Of a DNA stretch of 64,000 nucleotides, positions 27,638 to 37,753 are shown piece after piece. The stretch's first letter is position 1. Every line of letters starts with the position of its first letter. Origin of the DNA: Oceanobacillus caeni. Its GTDB lineage: Bacteria; Bacillota; Bacilli; Bacillales; Amphibacillaceae. The DNA is taken from NCBI RefSeq assembly GCF_019037185.1, contig NZ_JAHHXM010000012.1:16336-80335 (forward strand), in the 5' to 3' direction. The translations under genes were made by a program, and so were the position numbers. The notes below the pieces were generated by a model, which did no database searches, was not told the DNA's origin, and was given only the letters and a program-made list of their open reading frames with translations.

Positions 27638-30154
27638 ATGGCTGAAGAAAGCCGTCCTAGTGTACAGGATGTTAATATTAGTAAAGAGATGCGTACATCT
27701 TTCTTAGATTATGCGATGAGTGTTATTGTATCGCGTGCCCTCCCAGATGTTAGGGATGGAATGAAGCCTGTTCATCGTAGAATTTTATATGCAATGAATG
27801 ATTTAGGTATGCATTCAGATAAGGCTCATAAAAAATCAGCTCGTATCGTTGGTGAAGTAATCGGTAAATACCATCCACATGGTGATTCAGCAGTTTATGA
27901 AACGATGGTACGTATGGCACAAGATTTTAGTTATCGATATATGCTTGTTGATGGTCACGGCAACTTTGGATCGGTTGATGGTGACTCCGCAGCTGCAATG
28001 CGTTATACAGAAGCAAGAATGTCCAAAATATCTATGGAATTAGTTCGTGATATTAACAAAGATACCATTGATTATCAGGATAACTATGATGGTTCAGAAC
28101 GCGAACCAGTTGTCTTTCCATCTCGCTTTCCTAATTTATTAGTCAATGGGACCTCGGGAATTGCCGTTGGAATGGCAACCAATATTCCTCCACATAATCT
28201 AGGTGAGACCATTGATGCGGTATTAGCCGTAAGTAAAGATCCAGAAATTACAATTGAAGAAATCATGGAAAGCTATTTGCCAGGACCTGATTTCCCTACT
28301 GCTGGGCAAATTCTCGGTAGAAGTGGTATCCGTAAGGCTTATGAGACAGGAAAAGGTTCTATTACCGTTCGTGCAAAGGCCAATATTGAAGAACATGCTA
28401 ATGGGAAGTCTTCCATTATTGTCACTGAACTCCCTTATCAAGTAAACAAGTCAAAATTGGTTGAAAAAATAGCAGAACTTGTTCGTGATAAAAGAATTGA
28501 AGGTATTACAGATCTTAGAGATGAATCTGACCGTAATGGAATGCGAATCGTAATTGAATTACGTCGAGATGCAAATGCCAATGTCGTTTTAAATAATTTA
28601 TATAAACAAACCTCTATGCAAACAACATTTGGTATTAACACACTAGCTCTTGTTGACGGTCAACCTAAGGTATTGAACATTAAAGAGTGTTTAGTACATT
28701 ATTTAAACCACCAAAGAGTGATTATTAGAAGAAGAACGGAATTTGAATTAAGGAAAGCAGAAGCACGTGCCCATATTTTAGAAGGACTACGCATTGCTTT
28801 AGACCATATAGACGAAGTAATTACACTTATCCGTAATTCGAAAACAACTGATATTGCTCGTACAGGTTTAATGGAAACATTCCATCTATCCGAAAAACAA
28901 GCACAAGCAATCTTGGATATGCGTTTGCAACGTTTAACAGGACTAGAACGAGATAAAATTGAAGAGGAATATACTGAATTACAAAAGCTTATTGCTGAAT
29001 TAAGAGCAATTTTAGCGGATGACGAGAAAATACTTGAAATTATCCGTGAAGAGCTATTAGAAATTAAGGAAAAATATAATGATGATAGACGTACAGAAAT
29101 TGTCGTTGGTGGAACTGATTTCTTTGAAGATGAAGACCTTATTCCAGAAGAAAATATCGTCATTACATTAACTCATAAAGGGTATATTAAACGTCTTCCG
29201 TCCTCAACTTATCGTACCCAAAAACGGGGTGGACGTGGAATCCAAGGTATGGGTACAAATGAAGATGATTTTGTAGAACATTTAGTTTCTACATCTACCC
29301 ATGATACGATTCTATTCTTTACGAATAAAGGAAAAGTTTATAGAGCTAAGGGATATGAAGTTCCTGAGTTTTCAAGAACGGCAAAAGGTATACCAATCAT
29401 TAATATGCTTCAAGTAGAAAGTGGAGAATGGGTTAATGCAGTTATTTCGGTAAGTGAATATAAGGAAGAGGCCTATCTATTCTTTACTACAAAATTTGGT
29501 ATTACCAAACGTACATCTTTATCTATGTTTGCTAACATACGTAAAGGTGGACTTATTGCTCTTGGATTACGAGAAGATGATGAACTTATATCCGTTAAAT
29601 TGACCAATGGAAGTAAAGATATTATGATTGCAACGAAACAAGGGTATCTTATTCGCTTTGAGGAAACCCAGATTAGAGCGATGGGTAGAACTGCTGCAGG
29701 TGTAAGAGGTATATCTTTACGTGATGATGATGAAGTAGTATCAATGGAAGTATTAGAAGAAGGCTCTCATATTCTTCATGTGACGAATAAAGGTTACGGA
29801 AAACAAACACCGGAATCTGAATATCGTAGAATAAACCGTGGTGGTAAAGGCGTTATTACATGTAAGTTAAATGATAAAACAGGGCATGTCTCTGCTGTTA
29901 AAGCTGTTAATGGCGAAGAAGATTTAATGGTAATTACTGTAGGAGGCGTACTCATTCGTATTCCTGTAAAAGATATTTCTATAACTGGAAGAAGTACAAT
30001 GGGTGTCCGACTCATTCGCTTACATGATGATGAAGAGGTAGCTACAGTTGCTAAAATTGAACAAGAAGAAAATGATGCTGAAAATGAAGATGCTACTGAA
30101 TTAGGGTCTAAAGAAGAAACTGAAACGGAAACAGATAACAAAATAGATGAATAA
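27638..30154 (+). CDS. gyrA: DNA gyrase subunit A
   Basis: An 838-residue breakage-reunion subunit. The catalytic tyrosine lies in [14 protein letters not shown] near residue 123. The resistance-determining region reads [14 protein letters not shown], which has the Ser that is usually wild type. The C-terminal beta-pinwheel begins with the gyrase box [11 protein letters not shown], and the tail is acidic. The ATG at 27638 (MAEESRPSV) has AGGAGG ahead; 13 upstream codons are not part of the protein. Confidence 0.98.
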   Translation: MAEESRPSVQDVNISKEMRTSFLDYAMSVIVSRALPDVRDGMKPVHRRILYAMNDLGMHSDKAHKKSARIVGEVIGKYHPHGDSAVYETMVRMAQDFSYRYMLVDGHGNFGSVDGDSAAAMRYTEARMSKISMELVRDINKDTIDYQDNYDGSEREPVVFPSRFPNLLVNGTSGIAVGMATNIPPHNLGETIDAVLAVSKDPEITIEEIMESYLPGPDFPTAGQILGRSGIRKAYETGKGSITVRAKANIEEHANGKSSIIVTELPYQVNKSKLVEKIAELVRDKRIEGITDLRDESDRNGMRIVIELRRDANANVVLNNLYKQTSMQTTFGINTLALVDGQPKVLNIKECLVHYLNHQRVIIRRRTEFELRKAEARAHILEGLRIALDHIDEVITLIRNSKTTDIARTGLMETFHLSEKQAQAILDMRLQRLTGLERDKIEEEYTELQKLIAELRAILADDEKILEIIREELLEIKEKYNDDRRTEIVVGGTDFFEDEDLIPEENIVITLTHKGYIKRLPSSTYRTQKRGGRGIQGMGTNEDDFVEHLVSTSTHDTILFFTNKGKVYRAKGYEVPEFSRTAKGIPIINMLQVESGEWVNAVISVSEYKEEAYLFFTTKFGITKRTSLSMFANIRKGGLIALGLREDDELISVKLTNGSKDIMIATKQGYLIRFEETQIRAMGRTAAGVRGISLRDDDEVVSMEVLEEGSHILHVTNKGYGKQTPESEYRRINRGGKGVITCKLNDKTGHVSAVKAVNGEEDLMVITVGGVLIRIPVKDISITGRSTMGVRLIRLHDDEEVATVAKIEQEENDAENEDATELGSKEETETETDNKIDE

Positions 30155-30182
30155 AAAAGGTGGCTTTAAAGCCACCTTTTTT
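30153..30182 (+). terminator. terminator after gyrA
   Basis: A perfect 15+15 palindrome (AAAAAAGGTGGCTTT and its complement, no loop) that overlaps the gyrA stop codon and ends in T6. Confidence 0.92.
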
Positions 30183-30252
30183 AGCTGGTAAGAAGGGCTT
30201 TCCCTGTCCACCAAAGCTTTTTAAATAAAATGGACATAGGAATTGCCATATT

Positions 30253-31209
30253 TTAATTTCCTTTATCCATATTTTTGTATAATTCATCTTCTAGTATTTT
30301 TGGAATCTTTTTTGCTGTTATATCTAAAAACTGTAATATGAAAGGGTAATCCATTTCCGGTTTTGATGATAATAAGTCCCCCCACCATTCGGCTTCATAA
30401 CGACAAAGCATACTTAGATTATATAAAAGTAAATAATGAATCATGACATCCGATATTGGTAGAAAATGTTCTCTATTAAGTGGAAAATATATTTTATCAT
30501 CGTCCATGTGTTTGTAAAAAGGCCCATTAAATGATTCTAGCCTTTCTTCCAACTGAACAGTAATGACGGACTGACGCTCTTCCATATGTTTGATTACCGA
30601 TAAATAGGGTTTGATTCGATTGAGAAAAGCATCTTTCGTTATGTGATAATAATCCAGTATTGTAGTAGGAAATTGAAGTATTGGAGAATCCTTTGAACCA
30701 ACCACTACCATTTTTTCAGTTCCTTGGAAGGAAAAGAAGGTTTGCATTTCTGGTATAAGGGAAAATAAGTCCACCATTTGAATCTTGTCAAAAGGAACAG
30801 GATTAATAGAATATAGATGCTTCGAAAGGTATGGAAAAAGCCCATTAATTTGGACTTTCACTTCATCCGACATAAATGTATAATTACGCTTTTTTCTCTT
30901 CCTAGATGTAACTCCATGTGACAATAAAACGGTAGATTCTGGGTAATTCGGACGCTTAGTTAATAAACAGGCTTTTAATAAATGGGTTAATCCATAAAAA
31001 TATAAAACAGGTTTAGCAAAAAGCTCTACCTTATGGCCAATTTCATAAAATTTCCTACCATGATCAAGATAATATAATAAAGCATTATAATTTTGGTAAC
31101 TTTTAGCTTCAACATCCTGTTCATTTATCTTTTTATAACAGCTTTGTAAGTAAACTTGAGCAGTTTGTTGTGAGGTTAAAAATGAAAAAAATCCATCTGA
31201 TTTACTCAT
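30253..31209 (-). CDS. yaaC: YaaC family protein
   Basis: A 318-residue soluble protein of the YaaC family, located on the opposite strand between gyrA and guaB as in B. subtilis. The function is unknown. No catalytic motif or membrane segment is evident; FFSFLTSQQTAQVYLQSCYK at the N-terminus and AKPVLYFYGLTHLLKACLLT are recognisable. AGGAGATTATT precedes the ATG at 31209. In B. subtilis an rRNA operon lies between gyrA and yaaC; here there is none. Confidence 0.9.
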   Translation of the reverse strand: MSKSDGFFSFLTSQQTAQVYLQSCYKKINEQDVEAKSYQNYNALLYYLDHGRKFYEIGHKVELFAKPVLYFYGLTHLLKACLLTKRPNYPESTVLLSHGVTSRKRKKRNYTFMSDEVKVQINGLFPYLSKHLYSINPVPFDKIQMVDLFSLIPEMQTFFSFQGTEKMVVVGSKDSPILQFPTTILDYYHITKDAFLNRIKPYLSVIKHMEERQSVITVQLEERLESFNGPFYKHMDDDKIYFPLNREHFLPISDVMIHYLLLYNLSMLCRYEAEWWGDLLSSKPEMDYPFILQFLDITAKKIPKILEDELYKNMDKGN

Positions 31210-31269
31210 AATAATCTCCTAAGGTAATTTTCAGAATCTATTTACTTCTCATTTTTCAATAATATGTTG

Positions 31270-31298
31270 TTGAAAAAGAAGGATAGTTGGCGTATTGT
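31270..31298 (+). promoter_or_regulatory. candidate guaB promoter
   Basis: TTGAAA (31270-31275) and TATTGT (31293-31298) with a 17-base spacer; the -10 has four of six consensus bases. Confidence 0.4.
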
Positions 31299-31364
31299 AT
31301 ATAAAAATAGAGATTATCTACTAGTTTAGTCATTCATCTTTTATTAAATACCTTTTAAATTTGA

Positions 31365-32852
<1,488 letters not shown>

Positions 32853-32867
32853 CTAAATGGTTAGGTA

Positions 32868-32891
32868 AAACCTTTTGAACAACCTCTATAA
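32868..32891. repeat. repeat family B, solitary end
   Basis: ACCTTTTGAACAACCTCTAT, identical to the right end of the copy at 43978, without the rest of the element. Confidence 0.7.
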
Positions 32892-32902
32892 AATTTTTTT
32901 AA

Positions 32903-32931
32903 GGTGAGGACTTTCCTCATCTATTTTTTTT
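32903..32931 (+). terminator. terminator after guaB
   Basis: GGTGAGGA and TCCTCATC form an 8-bp stem with a 3-base loop, followed by a T8-9 tract. Confidence 0.85.
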
Positions 32932-33063
32932 TGAGATGCTATGTTAAAATAACAAAGTATCTGTGAAATTTTATATAGAAAACATGCCATTTTTGTAAAA
33001 AAAGAAAGTTTTATTTCTTTCTACCTAATAAAAATAGACAAAGGGAATTTTTGGAGGTAAAAA

Positions 33064-34392
33064 ATGTTTAAACATCACAAGAAAATTATATCGTTATTTT
33101 TCCTACTAACGGTTTCACTAGGAATTCTTACCTATCATCCTAATAATATAAAAGCGGAGGCTTCCTTAGATATAGATGCAGAGGCAGCTATTCTAGTTGA
33201 CTTTGATACAGGGAAGATATTATACGCAAAAAATGAGAACGTGTTACTTCCTCCAGCAAGTATGACGAAAATGATGACAGAGTATTTAGTAATGGAGGCA
33301 ATTAAAGAAGGAAAAATTTCATGGGATACAACTACACAAATTAGTGATTATGCTTATGCTATCTCAGCTAACACCTCATTATCAGGCGTAGGTTTAGTAC
33401 AAAATAAGCAGTATACTGTAAAAGACTTATATCAAGCAATGGCGATTAACTCAGACAATGCAACAACAATTGCACTTGCGGAACTTGTTGGCGGCTCTGA
33501 AACTGAATTTGTTAAAATGATGAATCAAAAGGCCAAGGAATTAGGCCTAGAATCCAAATTTGTTAATGCTTCAGGATTAGACAATAAAGATTTAGAAGGA
33601 AATCAGCCGGAAGGTACTAGTGTGGAAGATTTAAATTTATTAACTGCCCGTTCTACGGCAATACTAGCATATAACCTTATAAAAGATTTCCCAGAGGTCT
33701 TAGAAATTGCTTCTATCCCGAAAACAACATTTGATGGACAAGAGATAGATAACTGGAATAGAATGCTTCCACATGAGGGAGTAAACTTTAAACAGTTTTA
33801 TTACGAAGGTGTAGACGGACTAAAGACCGGCTTTACGGATAGTGGTGGATATAATTTTACAGGAACAGCTGTAAGAAACGGACAACGATTAATTTCTGTT
33901 GTGATGAAGTCGGAAAGTGAAGCACAACGTTTCCAACAAACAAGTAAACTTTTAGATTATGGTTATAATAACTTTACAGCACAGGAATTATTCCCTAAAG
34001 GTTATCAACTAAAAGGACAAACGGAGGTTCCTGTATCTAAAGGGAAAGAAAAGAATGTAGAGGTTTCTTTAGCTGAAGGCATTACCGTACCAGTTAAAGG
34101 TGACGATGCTGAAAATTATACTCTTAAATATGAATTAGATAAATCCAAATTAAATGAAGATGGTGAATTAATTGCACCAATTGAAAAAGGCGAAGTAATT
34201 GGTACAGCTAAACTTGTTTATAAAGGCGATAATGATTATGGATATATTACGGATGATCAAGGGTCTGTACCAATTGTAACAGACCAAGCGGTAGAAAAAG
34301 CAAATTGGTTTATGCTTACAATCGGAGCTATTGGTGACTTCTTTGCTAATATATTTTCTTCAGCAGTAGATTGGATTAAAGGTTTATTTTAA
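33064..34392 (+). CDS. dacA: D-alanyl-D-alanine carboxypeptidase (PBP5)
   Basis: A 442-residue low-molecular-weight penicillin-binding protein that trims the terminal D-Ala of peptidoglycan stems. A signal peptide occupies about residues 1-31. Catalytic motifs are S66-M-T-K69, S130-D-N132 and K254-T-G256. The C-terminal domain ends in an amphipathic helix (FFANIFSSAVDWIKGLF) that anchors it to the membrane. GGAGG precedes the ATG at 33064. In B. subtilis pdxST follow; here serS follows directly. Confidence 0.97.
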   Translation: MFKHHKKIISLFFLLTVSLGILTYHPNNIKAEASLDIDAEAAILVDFDTGKILYAKNENVLLPPASMTKMMTEYLVMEAIKEGKISWDTTTQISDYAYAISANTSLSGVGLVQNKQYTVKDLYQAMAINSDNATTIALAELVGGSETEFVKMMNQKAKELGLESKFVNASGLDNKDLEGNQPEGTSVEDLNLLTARSTAILAYNLIKDFPEVLEIASIPKTTFDGQEIDNWNRMLPHEGVNFKQFYYEGVDGLKTGFTDSGGYNFTGTAVRNGQRLISVVMKSESEAQRFQQTSKLLDYGYNNFTAQELFPKGYQLKGQTEVPVSKGKEKNVEVSLAEGITVPVKGDDAENYTLKYELDKSKLNEDGELIAPIEKGEVIGTAKLVYKGDNDYGYITDDQGSVPIVTDQAVEKANWFMLTIGAIGDFFANIFSSAVDWIKGLF

Positions 34393-34393
34393 T

Positions 34394-34422
34394 TTGCATC
34401 TTTATTAAAAAATGATTATGAT
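34394..34422 (+). promoter_or_regulatory. promoter of the serS T-box transcript
   Basis: TTGCAT (34394-34399) and TATGAT (34417-34422) with a 17-base spacer, placed just after dacA and before stem I of the T-box. Confidence 0.65.
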
Positions 34423-34428
34423 AATGAT

Positions 34429-34690
34429 AATAAAACAATCTTATCAACAGTGTTGAAAGGAATTAGTAACAGTAACACCTATCTAAAGAGAGTCGATGGT
34501 TGGTGGAAATCGATGTTAGAGTGCTGTGAATCCATCCTTGAACTGGTTTACGGAAAGGAATTCCCTCCAAGTAAGTAAACCCGGTAAGTGCCGTTACAAC
34601 GTGAAAGCCGGAAGAGATTATCTCTTCAATAAGGGTGGCAACGCGGGAATTATACTCTCGTCCCTATCTATTTGGGACGGGGGTTTTTTG
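34429..34690 (+). promoter_or_regulatory. T-box riboswitch, serine specific
   Basis: The antiterminator core AGGGTGGCAACGCGGG (34632-34647) is a T-box hallmark. Stem I has the distal-loop GGTGG sequence at about 34503, and the specifier-loop pattern GTGAA-TCC-A puts a UCC serine codon at 34531-34533. The competing terminator is GTCCC...GGGAC with a T6 tract (34660-34690). Uncharged tRNA-Ser is expected to switch on serS. Confidence 0.93.
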
Positions 34691-34720
34691 TATTTATCCA
34701 AAATTTAAGGAGGAAGTGTC

Positions 34721-35995
34721 ATGTTAGATTTAAAATATTTACGTAATAATTTTGAAGAAGTAAAAACAAAACTTAACCACCGCGGTGAAGATTTATCAGA
34801 ATTAGACCATTTTGGTGAGGTCGATGAAAGACGTAGACGACTTATTTTAGAAACAGAAACTTTAAAAGCAAAACGAAATGAAGTGACTAAGCAAATTTCC
34901 GCCCTAAAAAGGGAGAAAAAAGATGCTGAGCCTGCAATAAAGGAAATGCGTGAAGTAGGAGACCAAATAGCGAAATTAGACAAAGAATTAAAAGAGTTAG
35001 AAGATAAATTACAACAGATCATGCTTTCTATCCCTAATATTCCCCATGAAAGTGTCCCTGTAGGTGAAGATGAGGATGATAATGTGGAAGTTCGCAGGTG
35101 GGGTGACGTTCCAACATTTGATTTTGAGGATAAAGCACATTGGGATATCGCAACAGATCTTGATATTTTAGATTTCGAACGAGCTGGAAAAGTTACGGGA
35201 AGTCGGTTTGTTTTTTATAAAGGATTGGGTGCTAGATTAGAACGTGCACTTCTTAACTTTATGATGGATTTACATGCAGATAAACATGGTTATACCGAAG
35301 TCCTCCCACCGTCTATTGTAAATCGCACAAGCATGACTGGTACTGGACAATTGCCAAAGTTTGAAGAAGATGCATTTAAAGTAGAAGATTGGGATTATTT
35401 CCTAGCCCCTACAGCAGAGGTCCCTGTTACGAATTATCATCGTGATGAAATTTTAAATGTGGATGATTTACCACGAAAATATGTAGCATATAGTGCATGT
35501 TTCCGTTCTGAAGCGGGATCTGCTGGTCGCGATACAAGAGGATTAATTCGCCAACATCAATTTAATAAAGTAGAATTGGTCCAATTTGTGAAGCCAGAAG
35601 AGTCTTATGAAACATTAGAAACATTGACAAATCATGCGGAAAAAGTACTACAATTACTTGAATTACCTTATCGAGTAATGAGTATGTGTACTGGAGACCT
35701 AGGATTTACAGCAGCTAAAAAGTATGACATAGAGGTATGGATTCCGAATCAAAATACGTACCGTGAAATTTCTTCTTGTTCTAATTTTGAAGACTTCCAA
35801 GCAAGACGTGCAGGAATTCGATTCCGTAGAGAAGCAAATGGTAAGCCTGAATTTGTTCATACATTGAATGGATCCGGATTAGCAATTGGAAGAACAGTTG
35901 CAGCAATTCTTGAGAACTATCAACAGGAAGATGGCTCAGTTAAAGTACCAAAAGTCTTGGTTCCTTATATGGGTGGTTTAGAATATTTGAAGTAA
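34721..35995 (+). CDS. serS: seryl-tRNA synthetase
   Basis: A 424-residue class II synthetase. Residues about 30-100 form the long antiparallel coiled-coil arm that contacts the tRNA-Ser variable loop (charged Lys/Glu heptads). The catalytic core shows [34 protein letters not shown] (motif 2) and [20 protein letters not shown] (motif 3). AAGGAGG precedes the ATG. It is controlled by the upstream serine T-box. Confidence 0.98.
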   Translation: MLDLKYLRNNFEEVKTKLNHRGEDLSELDHFGEVDERRRRLILETETLKAKRNEVTKQISALKREKKDAEPAIKEMREVGDQIAKLDKELKELEDKLQQIMLSIPNIPHESVPVGEDEDDNVEVRRWGDVPTFDFEDKAHWDIATDLDILDFERAGKVTGSRFVFYKGLGARLERALLNFMMDLHADKHGYTEVLPPSIVNRTSMTGTGQLPKFEEDAFKVEDWDYFLAPTAEVPVTNYHRDEILNVDDLPRKYVAYSACFRSEAGSAGRDTRGLIRQHQFNKVELVQFVKPEESYETLETLTNHAEKVLQLLELPYRVMSMCTGDLGFTAAKKYDIEVWIPNQNTYREISSCSNFEDFQARRAGIRFRREANGKPEFVHTLNGSGLAIGRTVAAILENYQQEDGSVKVPKVLVPYMGGLEYLK

Positions 35996-36024
35996 AAAAA
36001 GGGGGAGTATTTCTCCCTTTTTTT
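35994..36024 (+). terminator. terminator after serS
   Basis: A7-GGGGGAG against CTCCC-T7 with a 5-base loop, overlapping the serS stop. Confidence 0.88.
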
Positions 36025-36035
36025 CATAAAAATTA

Positions 36036-36064
36036 TTGACATGCTTGTCGAAAGATGGTATATT
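36036..36064 (+). promoter_or_regulatory. tRNA-Ser promoter
   Basis: Perfect TTGACA (36036-36041), a 17-base spacer and TATATT (36059-36064), about 15 bases before the mature tRNA. Confidence 0.85.
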
Positions 36065-36079
36065 AATTTTTGTTGTTAC

Positions 36080-36172
36080 GGAGGTATACCCAAGTCTGGC
36101 TGAAGGGGTCGGTCTTGAAAACCGAGAGGCGGGTCAAACCGCGCGGGGGTTCGAATCCCTCTACCTCCTCCA
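36080..36172 (+). tRNA. tRNA-Ser (UGA anticodon)
   Basis: A 93-base class II tRNA. The acceptor stem is GGAGGTA with TACCTCC, the anticodon loop is CTTGAAA with TGA, there is a long variable arm (GCGGGTCAAACCGCGC), the T loop is TTCGAAT, and CCA is encoded at 36170-36172. B. subtilis also has a tRNA-Ser gene directly after serS. Confidence 0.97.
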
Positions 36173-36206
36173 TTTTTAATTAACGCGCACATAACTTTGG
36201 AGATAA

Positions 36207-36240
36207 AAGGACACCGTTACTTATTGTAATGGTGTCTTCT
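36207..36240 (+). terminator. terminator after tRNA-Ser
   Basis: GACACCGTTAC and GTAATGGTGTC pair (one G-T) around a 5-base loop. A weak T-rich tail follows. Confidence 0.6.
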
Positions 36241-36289
36241 AATATACGAACATTATTTTTAATAAAGCATATATTACTTTAAATAACTA

Positions 36290-36529
36290 AATAAGTAAGG
36301 CAAAGAATAGGCTAGTAGTACATATTTATTCGAAAAGAGAAGGAAGCCATAGGCTGAAAGTTTCCTACGAAAGAAAGTGTATGAACCTACCTATGAGTCG
36401 TTAGTTAAGAAGCTAACCACAGAATACTGTGTTATCAAAAAAGAGAGGGTAATGAATTTACCAAATTAGGTGGTACCGCGGAACCCATTCCGTCCTAAAT
36501 GTTATGATAGGGCGGAATGGGTTTTTTAT
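36290..36529 (+). promoter_or_regulatory. T-box riboswitch, proline specific
   Basis: The core AGGTGGTACCGCGG (36468-36481) and the adjoining terminator (ACCCATTCCGTCC against GGGCGGAATGGGT with T6, 36482-36529) define a T-box. In the specifier loop the pattern ATGAA-CCT-ACC places a CCU proline codon at 36386-36388. It lies directly upstream of proC, so proline starvation should raise proline synthesis. The 5' end is approximate. Confidence 0.92.
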
Positions 36530-36538
36530 ATTATTTTA

Positions 36539-36560
36539 TAAGAGGTTGTTCAAAAAGGGG
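36539..36560. repeat. repeat family B, solitary end fused to the proC ribosome site
   Basis: AGAGGTTGTTCAAAAAGGGG matches the left end of family B elements; the terminal AAGGGGG also forms the proC Shine-Dalgarno sequence. Confidence 0.65.
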
Positions 36561-36568
36561 GAAGTGAA

Positions 36569-37381
36569 GTGAAAAAAAACATAACTTTTTTAGGGGCAGG
36601 GTCAATCGCTGAGGCAATTTTATCTGGAATTGTAAATGCGGAGATAATTGAAAAGGAAAACATCTTTGTTACAAATAGAAGTAATCAACAACGCTTAGAG
36701 TATTTAGAGGAAAAGTACGGAGTAACAACGGTACAGAATAAAGAAATGGCAATCCGTTCTGCCGATATACTTATTTTAGCTATGAAGCCATATGATCTTC
36801 ACGAATCTTTACAGGGTCTTAAAGGGTTTATTCATAAAGGACAATTAATTATTTCTATTCTTGCAGGTATTTCAACAGATACGATAACGAAAGAATTAGA
36901 AATGGCTTCCCCTGTTATTCGAGTAATGCCAAACACATCGGCAATGATCGGGCATTCTGCAACTGCATTAAGTAAAGGTCAGCATGCTTCAGAAGAGCAT
37001 TTAAGGATAGCTGAGGAACTTTTTAAAACCATTGGAACAACAACTCTAGTGAAAGAAGATGACATGCATATTGTAACAGCAATTGCTGGTAGTGGTCCTG
37101 CTTACTTTTACTATATGGTCGAAGCTATGGTAAAGGCTGCTGTAGAATCAGGCTTTGATCAACAAACAGCAAAAGAACTAATTACACAAACGATAAAAGG
37201 TGCTGGAGAAATGTTGCAACAATCGGATGACTCTCCTAGTACATTACGAAAAAAAATAACTAGCCCAAATGGCACTACAGAGGCCGGGATAAATGTCTTA
37301 GAACAAAACCATTTTCAACGTATTGTGATGGATTGTGTAAATAAGGCTAAAGAACGTTCTGAGGAATTGGGAAAAAACTAA
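36569..37381 (+). CDS. proC: pyrroline-5-carboxylate reductase
   Basis: A 270-residue enzyme for the last step of proline synthesis, NAD(P)H-dependent reduction of pyrroline-5-carboxylate. The Rossmann motif is ITFLGAGSIAEAILSGI at the N-terminus. The C-terminal domain contains AIAGSGPAYFYYMVEAM and the signature SPNGTTEAGINVLE. The start is a GTG at 36569 with AGGGGG 7 bases ahead. The proline T-box upstream supports the assignment. Bacillus species have several paralogues, so the exact paralogue name is uncertain. Confidence 0.93.
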   Translation: MKKNITFLGAGSIAEAILSGIVNAEIIEKENIFVTNRSNQQRLEYLEEKYGVTTVQNKEMAIRSADILILAMKPYDLHESLQGLKGFIHKGQLIISILAGISTDTITKELEMASPVIRVMPNTSAMIGHSATALSKGQHASEEHLRIAEELFKTIGTTTLVKEDDMHIVTAIAGSGPAYFYYMVEAMVKAAVESGFDQQTAKELITQTIKGAGEMLQQSDDSPSTLRKKITSPNGTTEAGINVLEQNHFQRIVMDCVNKAKERSEELGKN

Positions 37382-37392
37382 TCTTCATATAA

Positions 37393-37428
37393 AAAACTAG
37401 TTGTTCTATTAAATGAACAGCTAGTTTT
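37393..37428 (+). terminator. terminator after proC
   Basis: AAAACTAGTTGTTC and GAACAGCTAGTTTT pair around an 8-base loop with one mismatch. Confidence 0.75.
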
Positions 37429-37514
37429 GAAATTCAGTTGAATAAGATTAGTTATAGGTCTTTTCATTTTGTGAAGTTTTTTGTATAATATAAGATACGG
37501 ATTTCATTCGATAT

Positions 37515-37587
37515 GGCCTCGTAGCTCAGGGGATAGAGCAATGGTTTCCTAAACCATGTGCCGCAGGTTCGAATCCTGCCGGGGCCA
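37515..37587 (+). tRNA. tRNA-Arg (CCU anticodon)
   Basis: A 73-base cloverleaf: acceptor GGCCTCG with CGGGGCC, D arm AGCTCAGGGGATAGAGC, anticodon arm TGGTTTCCTAAACCA (CCT at its centre) and T loop TTCGAAT. The 3' CCA is not encoded (the next bases are CTT). A TATAAT at 37484-37489 supplies the -10, with a weak -35 (TTTTCA). Confidence 0.96.
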
Positions 37588-37598
37588 CTTATATTAAG

Positions 37599-37628
37599 GC
37601 ATGCTTATTAATTTAGCATGCTTTTTTT
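37599..37628 (+). terminator. terminator after tRNA-Arg
   Basis: GCATGCT and AGCATGC form a 7-bp stem with a 9-base loop, followed by T7. Confidence 0.85.
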
Positions 37629-37721
37629 AATTTTTAAAACTTCACACTTTAAAATTGTCACAAAATATTCTAAAATGGAATTAAGATACCTAATATTTTA
37701 ATTATTTTATTTAATTAGAAA

Positions 37722-37735
37722 TGTAATCGATTCCA
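37722..37735 (+). promoter_or_regulatory. cre-like CcpA site before acsA
   Basis: TGTAATCGATTCCA matches the catabolite-responsive consensus TGWAANCGNTNWCA at all fixed positions but one. It lies just upstream of the acsA ribosome site. CcpA control of acsA is known in B. subtilis. Confidence 0.6.
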
Positions 37736-37753
37736 AATGGTGAGGTGAAAGTA

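Noticed and set aside
28699..29163. 154-codon antisense frame within gyrA
   Set aside because: A serine-rich shadow of the gyrA coding strand with no ribosome site or promoter.
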